64,000 nucleotides of DNA from JANMCE01 sp963791625 (GCA_963791625.1 CAWBTA010000015.1:558001-622000), one strand, 5' to 3'. Shown: positions 23,800-32,793, numbered from the stretch's first letter. The notes: a model not told the origin generated them from the letters alone. Made by a program: numbers and translations.

Positions 23800-24759
23800 T
23801 CAGGTGACGAACTGAACCCGGTCGGGCCACACGCGGGTGAGCGGCTGCTGCACATCGACCTGATCGCCGACCAACGGCAACGGACCGCCGAGAGGCACGA
23901 CCAGCATCGAGGTATGCATGTGCGGCGGCTCGTGAAGGGCCACCCGTCGACGCTCGAAGTGGAACGGACTGCGGCCATCAGGCAGCGGCTGCACACCATG
24001 CGCGGTGCCGGCCGAGACCATCACGAGATGACCGTCCTCATCCACTGGCCAGCGCCGATAGCCGGCGCTCTGCCCGCTTTCCACCGGTCGTACCTCAAGA
24101 ACGTCCGCCACCAGTTTGAGATACTCCTTGTCGCCGATCCAGAGTTCGGTACCGATACGAGGACGCAGACGCAGGCGCGGAAACGCTGGCTTCAAGGCCA
24201 CGATCTCCGCAGCCGTGAGATGACTCACGTAGACGGTGGTGTCGCCCGGGATCGACTCAAGCAGACTCCGGGCTTCCATCACATTGCTGCCGGCCGGTTG
24301 CGGCAGCGGCAGGTGAATCGAGTAGCCATGCAAGAGGAGCCCCGCCGTCTCTGCTGCAGCCGCGACCCGGGAGAGCCCGTCGGAATTGGCTCCGTAGCGA
24401 CGCATCGAACTGGCAATTTTGACGATGACGGGTTGTCTGCGACCAGCAAGCGCGGTCACGTCTGCCATCGAACCAACGGTGAGGATGGTCTTCGGTGACA
24501 GCTGCATCCCGACAAGATCCGACGGGAGGGCAGGCGTCAGCACGATCTGATGTGGTGCGCTCGGCGGAAGGTCGGTCAGCTCGTGCACCGTTCCAACAGC
24601 CAGCTCATCGGCACCAAATTGGGTGGCCAGACCAATGAGTCCCGGACGACCGAAGCCGTAACCGTTCCCTTTGACGACGGGCACGATGCCCGAGTGCATC
24701 GTCCACGTGTGCTGCACCCGCGCACGCCAGCCCGATTCCACCATCAGCGTGAATGCCAC
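23800..24759 (-). CDS. alanine racemase-like PLP protein with altered C-terminal active site
   Basis: A 319-aa fold type III PLP protein. VVKGNGYGFG (residues 28-37) supplies the PLP lysine (K30) and Tyr of the N-terminal barrel. The C-terminal domain is present (HEPPHMHTSMLVVPL ... GDQVDV). Where alanine racemases have VGYADG with the second catalytic tyrosine, this protein reads VSAGTAHGV, so that Tyr appears replaced by Thr. It is about 50 residues shorter than usual Alr. It may be a specialised racemase or decarboxylase-like relative, or a PLP-binding protein without racemase activity. Upstream, 68 bp separate it from the divergent DUF4395 gene. Confidence 0.72.
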   Translation of the reverse strand: MAFTLMVESGWRARVQHTWTMHSGIVPVVKGNGYGFGRPGLIGLATQFGADELAVGTVHELTDLPPSAPHQIVLTPALPSDLVGMQLSPKTILTVGSMADVTALAGRRQPVIVKIASSMRRYGANSDGLSRVAAAAETAGLLLHGYSIHLPLPQPAGSNVMEARSLLESIPGDTTVYVSHLTAAEIVALKPAFPRLRLRPRIGTELWIGDKEYLKLVADVLEVRPVESGQSAGYRRWPVDEDGHLVMVSAGTAHGVQPLPDGRSPFHFERRRVALHEPPHMHTSMLVVPLGGPLPLVGDQVDVQQPLTRVWPDRVQFVT

Positions 24760-24826
24760 AGGTTCAGCCTATGCGGGCCGACAATTCCCGAGTTGTTTGA
24801 TCGGCTTTGTCGGGTAGAGTGGAGAT

Positions 24827-25341
24827 ATGGCCGGTATCTTCGCTTTCCCGAAGCTTGTGAACGAAAAGCAGCCCGCAGCGCCGCCGCTGGCGTCGTCGTC
24901 CTGTGCGCCACGTACCTCGCCACCGGGTTCCGTTGGCTGCTGCCAACGCTGGCCATCGGGTTCCTTCTGCGGGTGGCGAGCGGCCCGCGTTTCTCCCCAC
25001 TCGGTCGCTTGGCGGTGCATGTCATCGCTCCCCGCTTCGGCGAAGCCAAGATGGTTCCCGGCCCGCCCAAGCGTTTCGCTCAAGGTATCGGCGCCACGTT
25101 GTCCCTCAGTGCAGTGCTGGCCAGTTTCGGGTTCCATTCCAGCGGTGTCGCGTGGGTGCTCATCGCCATGATCGCGGTCGCTGCTTCGCTCGAAGCCTTC
25201 GCCGGCATCTGCCTCGGCTGCATCATCTTTGCTCAGCTGATGAAGTACGGGGTGATCCCGTCCGACGTGTGTGAATCCTGCAACGACATCACCGACCGCT
25301 TGATCGCCGCTCGAAACGCGAAGGTCGCGGCCAGCTCGTAA
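24827..25341 (+). pseudogene. DUF4395 membrane protein, frame interrupted by one missing base
   Basis: ATG 24827, preceded by GTGGAGAT, opens with MAGIFAFPKLVNE, the normal DUF4395 start. The rest of the domain (AAGVVVLCATYLATGFRWLLP, GPPKRFAQGIGATLS, LGCIIFAQLMKYGVIPSDVCESCNDI) is in the next frame. Adding one A in the run 24864-24867 restores VNEKAARSAAAGVVV and a protein of about 171 aa with four membrane segments and the CIIF..CESC cysteines. The A-run suggests a sequencing or assembly indel rather than decay; everything else is intact. Its end overlaps the convergent mftF gene by about 53 bp. Function of DUF4395 is unknown, often linked to thioredoxin-like proteins. Confidence 0.75.
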
Positions 25342-26647
25342 GGTCCGGCGTCAACGGTTCGGCCGTACGTGCCCGCCACGCCCCCTGCCAAAGTCCGAAG
25401 CCATAGGCGCCGTCGTCGAGCAAGCGCAGCGCAACGTACCGAGCCGGGTCGAGCTTTGGGCGATCCTTACACCAATCCATCAGCGCCGGAATGACGGCCG
25501 CGGCCAGCGCGACTCGACGAACCCGCTTCGAGAAGACCGAGGCGAGGAGCGCAAGCGGCCACCACGCGCGAGTAATTGCAGATGCAATTTGTTTGGCGGC
25601 ACCGAGGTGACCGTACCGCACGAGATTGAGCGCCGCTTTCTTCGGCATGGTCGGCAACTTTTTGGTTAGCGCAGCGGCTGTTCCCACCGCGACCCCAACG
25701 GCCGCGATCGGATGACCAAGACTCAGCAAACCCCAGACACCCGCGCTCCATCCGCTCACGCCGAGCGGCGCCAGTGCACCCGGGTGACGGGTCGCCAAGG
25801 GTCCGGCCGACTGGCCGTAGCCCTGCCGCTGTTTGAGCCACGAAGTCAGCGATGGCCGGGTCTCGTGGTAAACAACGACGGACGGTTCATAGCGCACGAT
25901 GTGACCGGCATCGACCAGTCGCCACATGAGGTCGACGTCTTCGCCGGTTCGCAAGCCCAGGTCGAATCCGCCGATGGCCCGCAGCACGTCGGTGCGCACG
26001 ACGATCGCGGCGGTGGGCAGGTAACTCACCCGCGTCCTGGCCCGAACGCGCGCCGGCTCGGGTCCGAGGTCTATTGGCGACCGCACCGCCTCGAAACGCG
26101 CCAGCACACCGTCGCCCACCGTCGACATGACGCGGGGCGCGACCAGTGCGACGCGGTCATCGACGAAGTGAGGTAACAGTCCTTCGAGCCACCCGGGCGA
26201 GACCAGGACATCGGCGTCAACGAAAGCAACGAGCGGCGTGGTCACCTCGGTCAGGCCGGTTGTGCGGGCTGCGCCGGGGCCACCGTTCGTCTGTCGTCGC
26301 AGGTGGACCGTGTGGAGGGGAACGATCGGCCGACCGGCGGGCGACGCGTCGTCCACCACGACCATACGTGGGCCCAGATCGGCAACCCGCACCGGTCCGA
26401 AAGCGGGCACAACGAACGTGACATCGTCGGTCGTAAACGGGCCGGGTTTGCTCGGTTGGGGATGGATAACGCCCGCATCTGCGAGCCGGTCGATCAGCAC
26501 ATTGCGGGCCAGATCCTCACCATCTCGCAGCCGAGCCAGCATTTTGACGCCGCCCTCGGTCAAGGTGAACAGCCGCAGCGGCGAACCGCCCATGATCTGG
26601 CGACCATGGCCGAGTATCTGCAGCGAGCCGTCGATGATGTACTTCAC
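25289..26647 (-). CDS. mftF: mycofactocin glycosyltransferase MftF
   Basis: A 452-aa membrane-associated GT2 enzyme. An N-terminal domain (LRLFTLTEGGVKMLARLRDGE) precedes the GT-A fold, with VVVDDASP, AFVDADVLVSPGWLEGLLPHF (the DxD-type motif) and FDLGLRTGEDVDLMWRLVDAG. The C-terminal third contains hydrophobic segments. MftF adds beta-1,4-linked glucose units to premycofactocin. The start overlaps the mftE stop as ATGA, so mftE-mftF form an operon. It lies 13 kb from mftABC rather than beside it, as in mycobacteria. Identification is strong because of the MftE partner. Confidence 0.9.
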   Translation of the reverse strand: MKYIIDGSLQILGHGRQIMGGSPLRLFTLTEGGVKMLARLRDGEDLARNVLIDRLADAGVIHPQPSKPGPFTTDDVTFVVPAFGPVRVADLGPRMVVVDDASPAGRPIVPLHTVHLRRQTNGGPGAARTTGLTEVTTPLVAFVDADVLVSPGWLEGLLPHFVDDRVALVAPRVMSTVGDGVLARFEAVRSPIDLGPEPARVRARTRVSYLPTAAIVVRTDVLRAIGGFDLGLRTGEDVDLMWRLVDAGHIVRYEPSVVVYHETRPSLTSWLKQRQGYGQSAGPLATRHPGALAPLGVSGWSAGVWGLLSLGHPIAAVGVAVGTAAALTKKLPTMPKKAALNLVRYGHLGAAKQIASAITRAWWPLALLASVFSKRVRRVALAAAVIPALMDWCKDRPKLDPARYVALRLLDDGAYGFGLWQGAWRARTAEPLTPDLTSWPRPSRFERRSSGR

Positions 26648-27306
26648 GACCGGTCCACGATTGCGCCGAGGCTGGACACCAGGTCGGCCAGCAGTTCGCG
26701 ACCATGTTCGGCCGTCGCACGGGTAGGGTCGCCCAGCACACCGTTTGGGCTGACCGCACGAACACCTCCGGCTCGTAGCGCTGGGAGGAGGACCGTGACC
26801 GGTTCGGTCGCGCCGACCTGGGCCTCATCCATCCGGACCAACTCGGGCGCGATGGCCAGCATCAGCGATGTCTCGGCGTGGCCGGCATGGGCATCACCGC
26901 CCGCAATGCTGGGCGACCAGACATCGAGCCTTCGACCTTCAGCCGTCAGCGTACGAATGGCCGACCGCAGACCATCGACGTTGCCGCCGTGTCCGTTGAC
27001 CAGCACGACGCGCTCGGCCCAGTCGGCCGACCGCATCAACTCGATGATGACCATGGCCAGTACCTCAGAGCCAATCGATAACGTGCCGGCAAAAGCGGTG
27101 TGCTCCCCCGAAGCGCCGTAGGCGACGGCTGGTGCGACGCGTACGCCACGGCGGGTCGAGGCAACCCCGTTTGCAACTGCCACGGCGATCCGCGTATCCG
27201 TATCCAACGGCAAGTGCGGCCCGTGCTGCTCACACGAACCGAGCGGAATCAACAACACGCCGGGCTGCTCCATCACCTCGGGCCAACGCGTGTCACCTAG
27301 GTACAT
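26644..27306 (-). CDS. mftE: mycofactocin system creatininase-family peptidase MftE
   Basis: A 220-aa creatininase-fold metallopeptidase: PLGSCEQHGPHLPLDTDTRIA (metal-binding Glu/His/Asp), AYGASGEHTAFAGTLSIGSE, LVNGHGGNVDGLRSAI and DAHAGHAETSLMLA. MftE removes the last two residues (modified Val-Tyr) from the MftC-processed MftA peptide to release the AHDP core. ATG 27306 gives the family start MYLGDTRWPEV. It is translationally coupled with mftF. The divergent Nudix gene begins 46 bp away. Confidence 0.9.
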   Translation of the reverse strand: MYLGDTRWPEVMEQPGVLLIPLGSCEQHGPHLPLDTDTRIAVAVANGVASTRRGVRVAPAVAYGASGEHTAFAGTLSIGSEVLAMVIIELMRSADWAERVVLVNGHGGNVDGLRSAIRTLTAEGRRLDVWSPSIAGGDAHAGHAETSLMLAIAPELVRMDEAQVGATEPVTVLLPALRAGGVRAVSPNGVLGDPTRATAEHGRELLADLVSSLGAIVDRS

Positions 27307-27352
27307 GCCCCCATCGTGGCAGCTTCGCCGGGTCGCCTGGCAAGCTGGTGAC

Positions 27353-27820
27353 ATGAGTGACGACGAGGGCTACACACGCACTGCGGCTCGGGCGATTCTG
27401 ATCGACGATCAGGAGCGAGTGCTGCTGATCTGGGGTTGTGATCCGGCCAAGCCCGACGAGTGCTGGTGGTACACGCCGGGCGGCGGTGTGGAGCCCGGTG
27501 AGTCGTTCGCCGAAGCTCTCCGACGCGAACTCCAGGAGGAGATCGGTCTCGATACCGATCACGTCGGTGAGATCGTCTTCGAGTCAACCACCCGTTTCGC
27601 GTACGACGGCCGCCAGTTCCATCAGCGGAACCTGTTCTTCGATGTGCGGGTATCCGACTTCGAGGCCGATCTTTCGGCTCTCTCCGCCGAGGAACGCCTG
27701 GGCATCTTGTCGGTGCATTGGCTCACGCTTGACGAGATGCGAAGTACGCCGCACTTCATCTATCCACCGACGCTGCCCGACATCGTGGCCAACCTGCTGG
27801 CCAGCGACGGGGTTACTTGA
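27353..27820 (+). CDS. Nudix hydrolase
   Basis: A 155-aa protein with a complete Nudix box (GGGVEPGESFAEALRRELQEEIGL, near residues 43-66) in a standard Nudix fold. YTRTAARAILIDDQERVLLI opens it and WWYTPGGG leads into the box. It should hydrolyse a nucleoside-diphosphate-linked compound using Mg; the specific substrate cannot be deduced. ATG 27353 is chosen because the domain begins at once; its 3' end overlaps infA by 8 bp in convergent orientation. Confidence 0.88.
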   Translation: MSDDEGYTRTAARAILIDDQERVLLIWGCDPAKPDECWWYTPGGGVEPGESFAEALRRELQEEIGLDTDHVGEIVFESTTRFAYDGRQFHQRNLFFDVRVSDFEADLSALSAEERLGILSVHWLTLDEMRSTPHFIYPPTLPDIVANLLASDGVT

Positions 27821-28037
27821 AGCGGTAGGTGATGCGGGCCTTGGTGAGGTCGTAGGGGGAAAGTTCCACCTGCACACGGTCACCGGGCAACACGCGAATA
27901 CGGTTCTTGCGCATCTTGCCACTCAAGTGGCCGAGTACGTCGTGACCGTTATCAAGCGTGATACGGAAATGGCCACCCTTCAGTGACTCACTTGCCAAAC
28001 CTTCGAAGACAATCGCTTCTTCTTTCTCCTGCGCCAA
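27813..28037 (-). CDS. infA: translation initiation factor IF-1
   Basis: A 74-aa S1/OB-fold protein with KEEAIVFEGLASESL, the highly conserved DVLGHLSGKMRKNRIRVLPGDRV and VELSPYDLTKARITYRFK. IF-1 binds the 30S A site during initiation. It is slightly divergent from the commonest actinobacterial IF-1 (FEGLASES, GGHFRITLDNGHDVLGHL) but of normal length. It is not followed by rpmJ or other ribosomal genes, unlike the usual rpmJ-rpsM neighbourhood, and could be a second copy. Confidence 0.93.
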   Translation of the reverse strand: MAQEKEEAIVFEGLASESLKGGHFRITLDNGHDVLGHLSGKMRKNRIRVLPGDRVQVELSPYDLTKARITYRFK

Positions 28038-28082
28038 AACTCAACACCTCTCGTTACATAGACCTGGAGTAACAAGGTTAGG

Positions 28083-29588
28083 TCACAACGACGCTAAAAC
28101 ACCTTTCTGCGGGGTAACGATTGGACGAACTTCGTGGAAAAGATCGGCGCGGAAGTGCCGCGTTCGACGCCAGTAGTCCCAGGTGAAGCCGGGCCAGAGC
28201 GTGTCGATGTGCCCGTCAGCAGACTGATACCAGCTCTTGCAACCACTCATCCACACGGTCTTTCGCATCTTGTTCTGAACGGAGCGGTAGGCCTTGGCCT
28301 GCACATCGGCCCGCAGATCGAGCGCCCGCACCTCGCCCTTGGACCAGCTCTCCCGCAGGTGTCTGACGGCTCCGACGACGTAGTTGAGCTGCGCTTCGAT
28401 CATGAACACAATCGAGTTGTGGCCGAGCCCGGTGTTGGGTCCGACCATCAAGAACAGATTGGGGTAGCCAGCCACCGTGGTGCCCAGGTGGCTGCGGGCA
28501 CCTGTGCGCCACGCCTCGCTGATCTCCACGCCGTCTCGGCCGAACACCTTCATGGGCGCGAGGAATCCGGTGGCAGCGAACCCGGTGCCGAAGATGAGGG
28601 TGTCGGCCTCATGCACCGTGCCGTCGACGGTGCGCACGCCGTTGAACACCACCGACTCGATGCCTTCGGTCACCAGGTCGACATTGGGTCGCGTCAACGC
28701 CGGAAACCAGTCGTTGGAGATCAGCAGTCGCTTGCACCCGGGCTTGATTGTGGGAGTGACTTTTCGACGGAGAACGGGGTCTTGAATCTGAGCAGCGATG
28801 AACTGGCGGCCACCTTTATCGACCTTGTCGAGAATGCCTTTGCCTTTGCCAAGAAACCCGATAGCAAGAAGCTCCTGACGGGCGTAGATCTTCCAACGCA
28901 GCAGCCGCTGCACAAGAGGTAGTCGTTTGAACCGACGCATCTCCTTGTCGGTGAAGGGGCGATCTTCGCGTGGCACGACCCAGGCCGCAGTGCGTTGAAA
29001 CACAGAGAGATGCGCAACGTTCGGCGCGATCTCGGGCACGAACTGCACGGCGCTGGCGCCGGTGCCGACCACGGCCACTCGCTTGCCGGTCAGGTCGTGA
29101 TTGTGGTTCCAGCGGGCCGAGTGGAACACGGTTCCCGCGAAGGTCTCGATGCCGGCAAGGGCGGGGAACGCCGGGCGGCTGAGCGGCCCGGTGCCGTTGA
29201 CAACAACATCAAAGTGTTCCGGCTCGTGTCCCGCGCAGGTGATGGCCCACGTACAGGTGGCGTCGTCCCAGCGGGCTTCGGTGACCTCGGTGTTGAAGCG
29301 GATGAGCGGGCGAAGGTTGTACTTGTCGGTCACCCGTTTCAGATACGCCAGGATCTCGGGCTGCTGCGGATAGGCGCGTGTCCAGTTCGGGTTCGGCTCG
29401 AACGAAAACGAGTAAAGGTTCGACGGAATGTCACAGGCGCACCCCGGGTAGGTGTTGGCCCGCCATGTGCCGCCAACCTCGTCGGCCTGTTCGAAGATGA
29501 CGATGTCGTTGCCGTCGTGAAGCTTGATGGCGGCGCCCAGTCCGGAAAACCCCGCTCCGATGATGGCGATCCGCAGTCGTGGCAGCAT
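28083..29588 (-). CDS. Baeyer-Villiger-type flavin monooxygenase
   Basis: A 501-aa FAD/NADPH monooxygenase: FAD-binding GAGFSGLGAA at residue 10, VGGTWRANTYPGCACDIPSNLYSF, the BVMO fingerprint region FAGTVFHSARWNH (residues about 155-167, with N in place of the usual P), the NADPH site VVGTGASAVQFV and FGTGFAATGFL. Such enzymes insert oxygen next to ketones or oxidise other carbonyl or heteroatom substrates; the substrate is unknown. Length and both nucleotide sites are complete. It ends 45 bp after infA starts and sits 10 bp downstream of ccdA on the same strand, but an operon link is uncertain. Confidence 0.87.
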   Translation of the reverse strand: MLPRLRIAIIGAGFSGLGAAIKLHDGNDIVIFEQADEVGGTWRANTYPGCACDIPSNLYSFSFEPNPNWTRAYPQQPEILAYLKRVTDKYNLRPLIRFNTEVTEARWDDATCTWAITCAGHEPEHFDVVVNGTGPLSRPAFPALAGIETFAGTVFHSARWNHNHDLTGKRVAVVGTGASAVQFVPEIAPNVAHLSVFQRTAAWVVPREDRPFTDKEMRRFKRLPLVQRLLRWKIYARQELLAIGFLGKGKGILDKVDKGGRQFIAAQIQDPVLRRKVTPTIKPGCKRLLISNDWFPALTRPNVDLVTEGIESVVFNGVRTVDGTVHEADTLIFGTGFAATGFLAPMKVFGRDGVEISEAWRTGARSHLGTTVAGYPNLFLMVGPNTGLGHNSIVFMIEAQLNYVVGAVRHLRESWSKGEVRALDLRADVQAKAYRSVQNKMRKTVWMSGCKSWYQSADGHIDTLWPGFTWDYWRRTRHFRADLFHEVRPIVTPQKGVLASL

Positions 29589-29598
29589 CCACCCGACG

Positions 29599-30303
29599 CT
29601 ACCCCGCTTGAATGGTGGGGAAGAAGCGGGCCAAGCCAGATGTGAGGTGGGCGTACTGGCCGCTCAACAGCAAGACACCGAGGAAGCACAGCAGCACGCC
29701 AGCCACCCGCTCGATCGGTTTCGACGCCCTGCGCAGGCGCACGCCGATGCTGGGCCAACTGGCGATGAGCAACGACGCAGCAAGGAACGGCACGCCGATC
29801 CCGGCCGCATACGCAATCAGCAACGTCGCTCCGGTGACCGCGCTGGCCGACTTGGCGGCGACGACCAGCGCTGCGCCGAGCAGCGGCCCAACGCACGGTG
29901 TCCACGCCGCACCGAAGGCCAGACCGAGCACGAGCGGCCGAGCCGCCGAGGCCGCCGACGGCAGCTCCTTGATGGCGCGGAACTCGCGCATGGCCGGGCC
30001 GCGCACCACGCCGAGTAGCACCAGACCGAAGCCCAGAACGAGGAGCCCACCAATGCGCTGGACCCAGGTCTGCAACGCAGCCAACTTCGAGCCGGCCAGC
30101 CCCGCCAACATGCCGAACAGAGCGAACACGGTGGCGAAACCGGCGATGAAGACGAGCGTGGACGACACCATCTTGCCGGGCTTCGAGGCCGTGGCCGATC
30201 CTGTGATCATGCCAAGATACGCGGGCACGAGTGGCACCACACACGGAGCAAGGAACGAGGCGACACCGGCGCCGAAAAGGGCGATGTACGCTGCCGGAGT
30301 CAT
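29599..30303 (-). CDS. ccdA: CcdA-like thiol-disulfide membrane transporter
   Basis: A 234-aa protein with six membrane segments. The paired redox cysteines lie in FLAPCVVPLVPAYLG and AAWTPCVGPLLG, as in CcdA/DsbD-beta. It moves electrons from cytosolic thioredoxin to extracytoplasmic partners. The start overlaps the stop of the upstream tlpA-like gene by 4 nt, so the membrane carrier and its exported thioredoxin-like partner are co-translated. The pair resembles the two domains of DipZ, here as separate genes. Confidence 0.92.
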   Translation of the reverse strand: MTPAAYIALFGAGVASFLAPCVVPLVPAYLGMITGSATASKPGKMVSSTLVFIAGFATVFALFGMLAGLAGSKLAALQTWVQRIGGLLVLGFGLVLLGVVRGPAMREFRAIKELPSAASAARPLVLGLAFGAAWTPCVGPLLGAALVVAAKSASAVTGATLLIAYAAGIGVPFLAASLLIASWPSIGVRLRRASKPIERVAGVLLCFLGVLLLSGQYAHLTSGLARFFPTIQAG

Positions 30304-30935
30304 GAGACTTTTTCGGCCCGTGGTGACGCCGGGTCGACACCGAGCAGGGCTCGGATCGCGTCCTCCGTCTCGTCGTAGGAGCCCTCGCCGATGTGCTCGT
30401 AGCGGCGCTGACCCTGCTGGTCATGCAGGAACATGTTCGGCCAGTAGTGGTTGTCGAACGCTCGCCAGATTCTGCTGTCGGGGTCGAGCGCAATGGGGTA
30501 AGTGATCTTGTTCTCGGTGACGAACTTCTGGATGTTGTCGACCTTGCCCTCGTCGTCGAACTCGGGGGTGTGGATTGACAGCGTGATCAGGCCGTCCTTC
30601 TCATAACGTGCATGCCACGCCTTCACGTGGGGCAACACGTTCTTGCAGTTATAGCAACCGAACGTCCAGAACTCGTACAGCACCACCTTGTCCTTGAGGT
30701 CAGCAGGGGTGAGTCCGGGTGTGTTGATCCATCCGGTCGGCACGACGTCGGGTGCGCTGTCCTTCAGCACCGGAAACGTGACCTTGCGCTTGGGCGCGAC
30801 CGTCGCGGCCGCGGTGACGATCTTCTGTGCGGAGGTGCGACGCGAGACCGCAATCGCACCGACCGACACCACGGCCAGCAGCAGCAAGCCGATCAGAAAT
30901 TTCGGGGACTGCTTGTCGGACGCGACGTCGTTCAT
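30300..30935 (-). CDS. membrane-anchored TlpA/ResA-like thioredoxin
   Basis: A 211-aa protein with an N-terminal membrane anchor (residues 13-31) and an extracytoplasmic thioredoxin fold. The active site is CYNC (C94/C97) in YEFWTFGCYNCKN, with IHTPEFDDEGKVDNIQKFVTE typical of DipZ/TlpA-like C-terminal domains, the cis-Pro region YWPNMFLHD and a C-terminal helix. It probably reduces or oxidises exported proteins using electrons from CcdA. ATG 30935 overlaps the histidine kinase stop by 4 nt. The second residue of the CxxC pair region (YN) differs from common GP or EP variants. Confidence 0.87.
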   Translation of the reverse strand: MNDVASDKQSPKFLIGLLLLAVVSVGAIAVSRRTSAQKIVTAAATVAPKRKVTFPVLKDSAPDVVPTGWINTPGLTPADLKDKVVLYEFWTFGCYNCKNVLPHVKAWHARYEKDGLITLSIHTPEFDDEGKVDNIQKFVTENKITYPIALDPDSRIWRAFDNHYWPNMFLHDQQGQRRYEHIGEGSYDETEDAIRALLGVDPASPRAEKVS

Positions 30936-32074
30936 GGGGTCACCACCGGGAGTTGCAGGGTGAAGCGGCAACCGGAGTCGGCGTTCGCCACGTGAATAGA
31001 ACCCGCGTGTGCCTCCACCAGTCCTCGGGCGATGGCGAGGCCGAGTCCACCACCGGCTCGATCGCGAGTGCGGGCGGCATCACCGCGAAAGGCCACCTCG
31101 AACACGCGGGGAAGATCGGCGGCCGGTATGCCGCCGCACTGATCGGAGACGCCGATCTCGATGTTTCCACCGAGCACGTTGGCGTCGATCTGTACCGTGC
31201 CGCCGCTGCCGGTATGACGCACCGCGTTGTCGAGCAGATTGTGCAGTACCCGCCGTAGATCTGAAGCCGGCACGAGCACATCGGGCAGGTCATTCATGGG
31301 CGCGACCACGGTGACGCCCTTTGCCGCTGCAGCTGGTTCGGCGGCACCGAGAACATCGAGCACCAGCTCGGCCAGCGGCACGAACGGCTGCTTGGCATCC
31401 ACCACACCGGCGGATATGCGGGAGAGTTCGAAGAGGTCGTCGACCAGCAGGCCGAGGCGCTCGCTCTCCTGACGGATGGCCCGGTGATAGCGGGCAACGC
31501 TCAGGTCGTCATCGACCACGCCGTCTTCCAGCGCCTCGGACATGGCGCGGATCGACGCAATCGGGCTGCGCAGGTCGTGACTGACCCAGGCCACCAATTC
31601 CCGGCGAGCAGCGTCGAGCGAACGCTCACGCTGACGGGAGGCATCGAGTTCGGCGGCGACGTTCTGCAGGTCGCCCGCCAACGAGCGCAGTTCTTTCGTG
31701 ACGAGATGTTTCGGCACTTCTTTAGGCACGTCCGGCTTCAGCAAGCCGACCGCCAGGTGACCAACGGCTTCCACCGAGCGAGAGAACGCACGCCCTAGGA
31801 ACCACGACGCAAGAATTGCCGCCACGCTCGCCACCAAGAGCACTACTGCGAGCACCTGGCTGTCGTGGGTGGACACGAACATCTGATTCGCCGCCAACGA
31901 GATACCGACACATGAGGTCAATACCGTCGAGAGACCAATGACAACAAGTTGCATCCGCAACGACTTCTTGCGTGTAGCTCGCACCACTGCCCAGCCGACG
32001 GCTGCGGCTGACGCGGAACCGACAAGGGTGACCGAGGTGATCTCTAGTGACGTTCCCGGCGTCACGATTCCCAC
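30932..32074 (-). CDS. sensor histidine kinase
   Basis: A 380-aa kinase with membrane segments near residues 14-28, 42-62 and 74-95, a short HAMP-like stretch, then HisKA with the phospho-acceptor in VAWVSHDLRSPIASI and a HATPase domain (LHNLLDNAVRHT N-box, GGIPAADLPRVFE, AGGGLGLAIARGLVEAH). The sensory part is small and mostly in the membrane. It overlaps the response-regulator gene by 13 nt and the tlpA-like gene by 4 nt, so sensing and thiol-redox export appear to be one operon. Confidence 0.92.
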   Translation of the reverse strand: MGIVTPGTSLEITSVTLVGSASAAAVGWAVVRATRKKSLRMQLVVIGLSTVLTSCVGISLAANQMFVSTHDSQVLAVVLLVASVAAILASWFLGRAFSRSVEAVGHLAVGLLKPDVPKEVPKHLVTKELRSLAGDLQNVAAELDASRQRERSLDAARRELVAWVSHDLRSPIASIRAMSEALEDGVVDDDLSVARYHRAIRQESERLGLLVDDLFELSRISAGVVDAKQPFVPLAELVLDVLGAAEPAAAAKGVTVVAPMNDLPDVLVPASDLRRVLHNLLDNAVRHTGSGGTVQIDANVLGGNIEIGVSDQCGGIPAADLPRVFEVAFRGDAARTRDRAGGGLGLAIARGLVEAHAGSIHVANADSGCRFTLQLPVVTP

Positions 32075-32793
32075 CGGTACCCGATGCCGCGCACCGTGGA
32101 CAGGTAACGGGGCAGCGACGGGTCGTCTTCAATCTTTTCCCGCAGACGACGCACATGGACGGTGACAGTGGCGGTGTCTCCGAACGTGTAGCCCCAGACA
32201 GCCTCGAGGAGTTCTTCGCGTCGGAACGCGGTGCCTGGGTGACTCATCAGGTAGGCGAGCAAATCGAACTCTTTGACCGTAAGAAGGATCGGTTCACCGG
32301 CTCGCTTAGCTTCATGCGAGACAAGATCAAGGGTGATGTCCCCCGCGGCAAACGTTACGGCGACCGAATCGGACACGCCTCCACCGGCACGACGCAATAC
32401 TGCCTTGACCCTGGCCGTGAGCTCGCGAGGTGAGAAAGGCTTCGCAACGTAGTCATCGGCACCAAGCTCAAGACCGGCCACTCGATCCTCCTCACTGCCA
32501 CGGGCGGTCAGCATCACCACCGGAATAGGTGCCACCCGACGAAGACGACGGAACACTTCGAGACCGTCCAAGCCAGGCAGCATGAGGTCAAGCACGACCA
32601 GGTCAGGCAGCGTGGCCAACGCCCGTTCCAGACCGGTGCGGCCGTCGGTGGCCACTTCGACCTCGTAGCCCTCCTTCTGCAGATAGCGCGCCACGACCTC
32701 ACCGAGGTTCGGGTCGTCATCCACCACCAGAATGCGACCGAGGGCAGCCGTCTGAGGCTCAGAGGTTCCGGGCTTGGGCTGCGAAGTTGTCAC
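32062..32793 (-). CDS. OmpR-family response regulator
   Basis: A 243-aa two-domain regulator: receiver (ILVVDDDPNLGEV, phospho-acceptor in VVLDLMLPGLDG, VVMLTARGSEEDR, YVAKPFSPREL) followed by a winged-helix output domain (TVKEFDLLAYLMSHPGTAFRREELL, TVTVHVRRLREKIEDDP, VRGIGYRWE). First gene of the operon with the histidine kinase, tlpA-like and ccdA genes. It likely regulates its own operon. An N-terminal extension of about 18 residues precedes the receiver. Confidence 0.94.
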   Translation of the reverse strand: MTTSQPKPGTSEPQTAALGRILVVDDDPNLGEVVARYLQKEGYEVEVATDGRTGLERALATLPDLVVLDLMLPGLDGLEVFRRLRRVAPIPVVMLTARGSEEDRVAGLELGADDYVAKPFSPRELTARVKAVLRRAGGGVSDSVAVTFAAGDITLDLVSHEAKRAGEPILLTVKEFDLLAYLMSHPGTAFRREELLEAVWGYTFGDTATVTVHVRRLREKIEDDPSLPRYLSTVRGIGYRWES

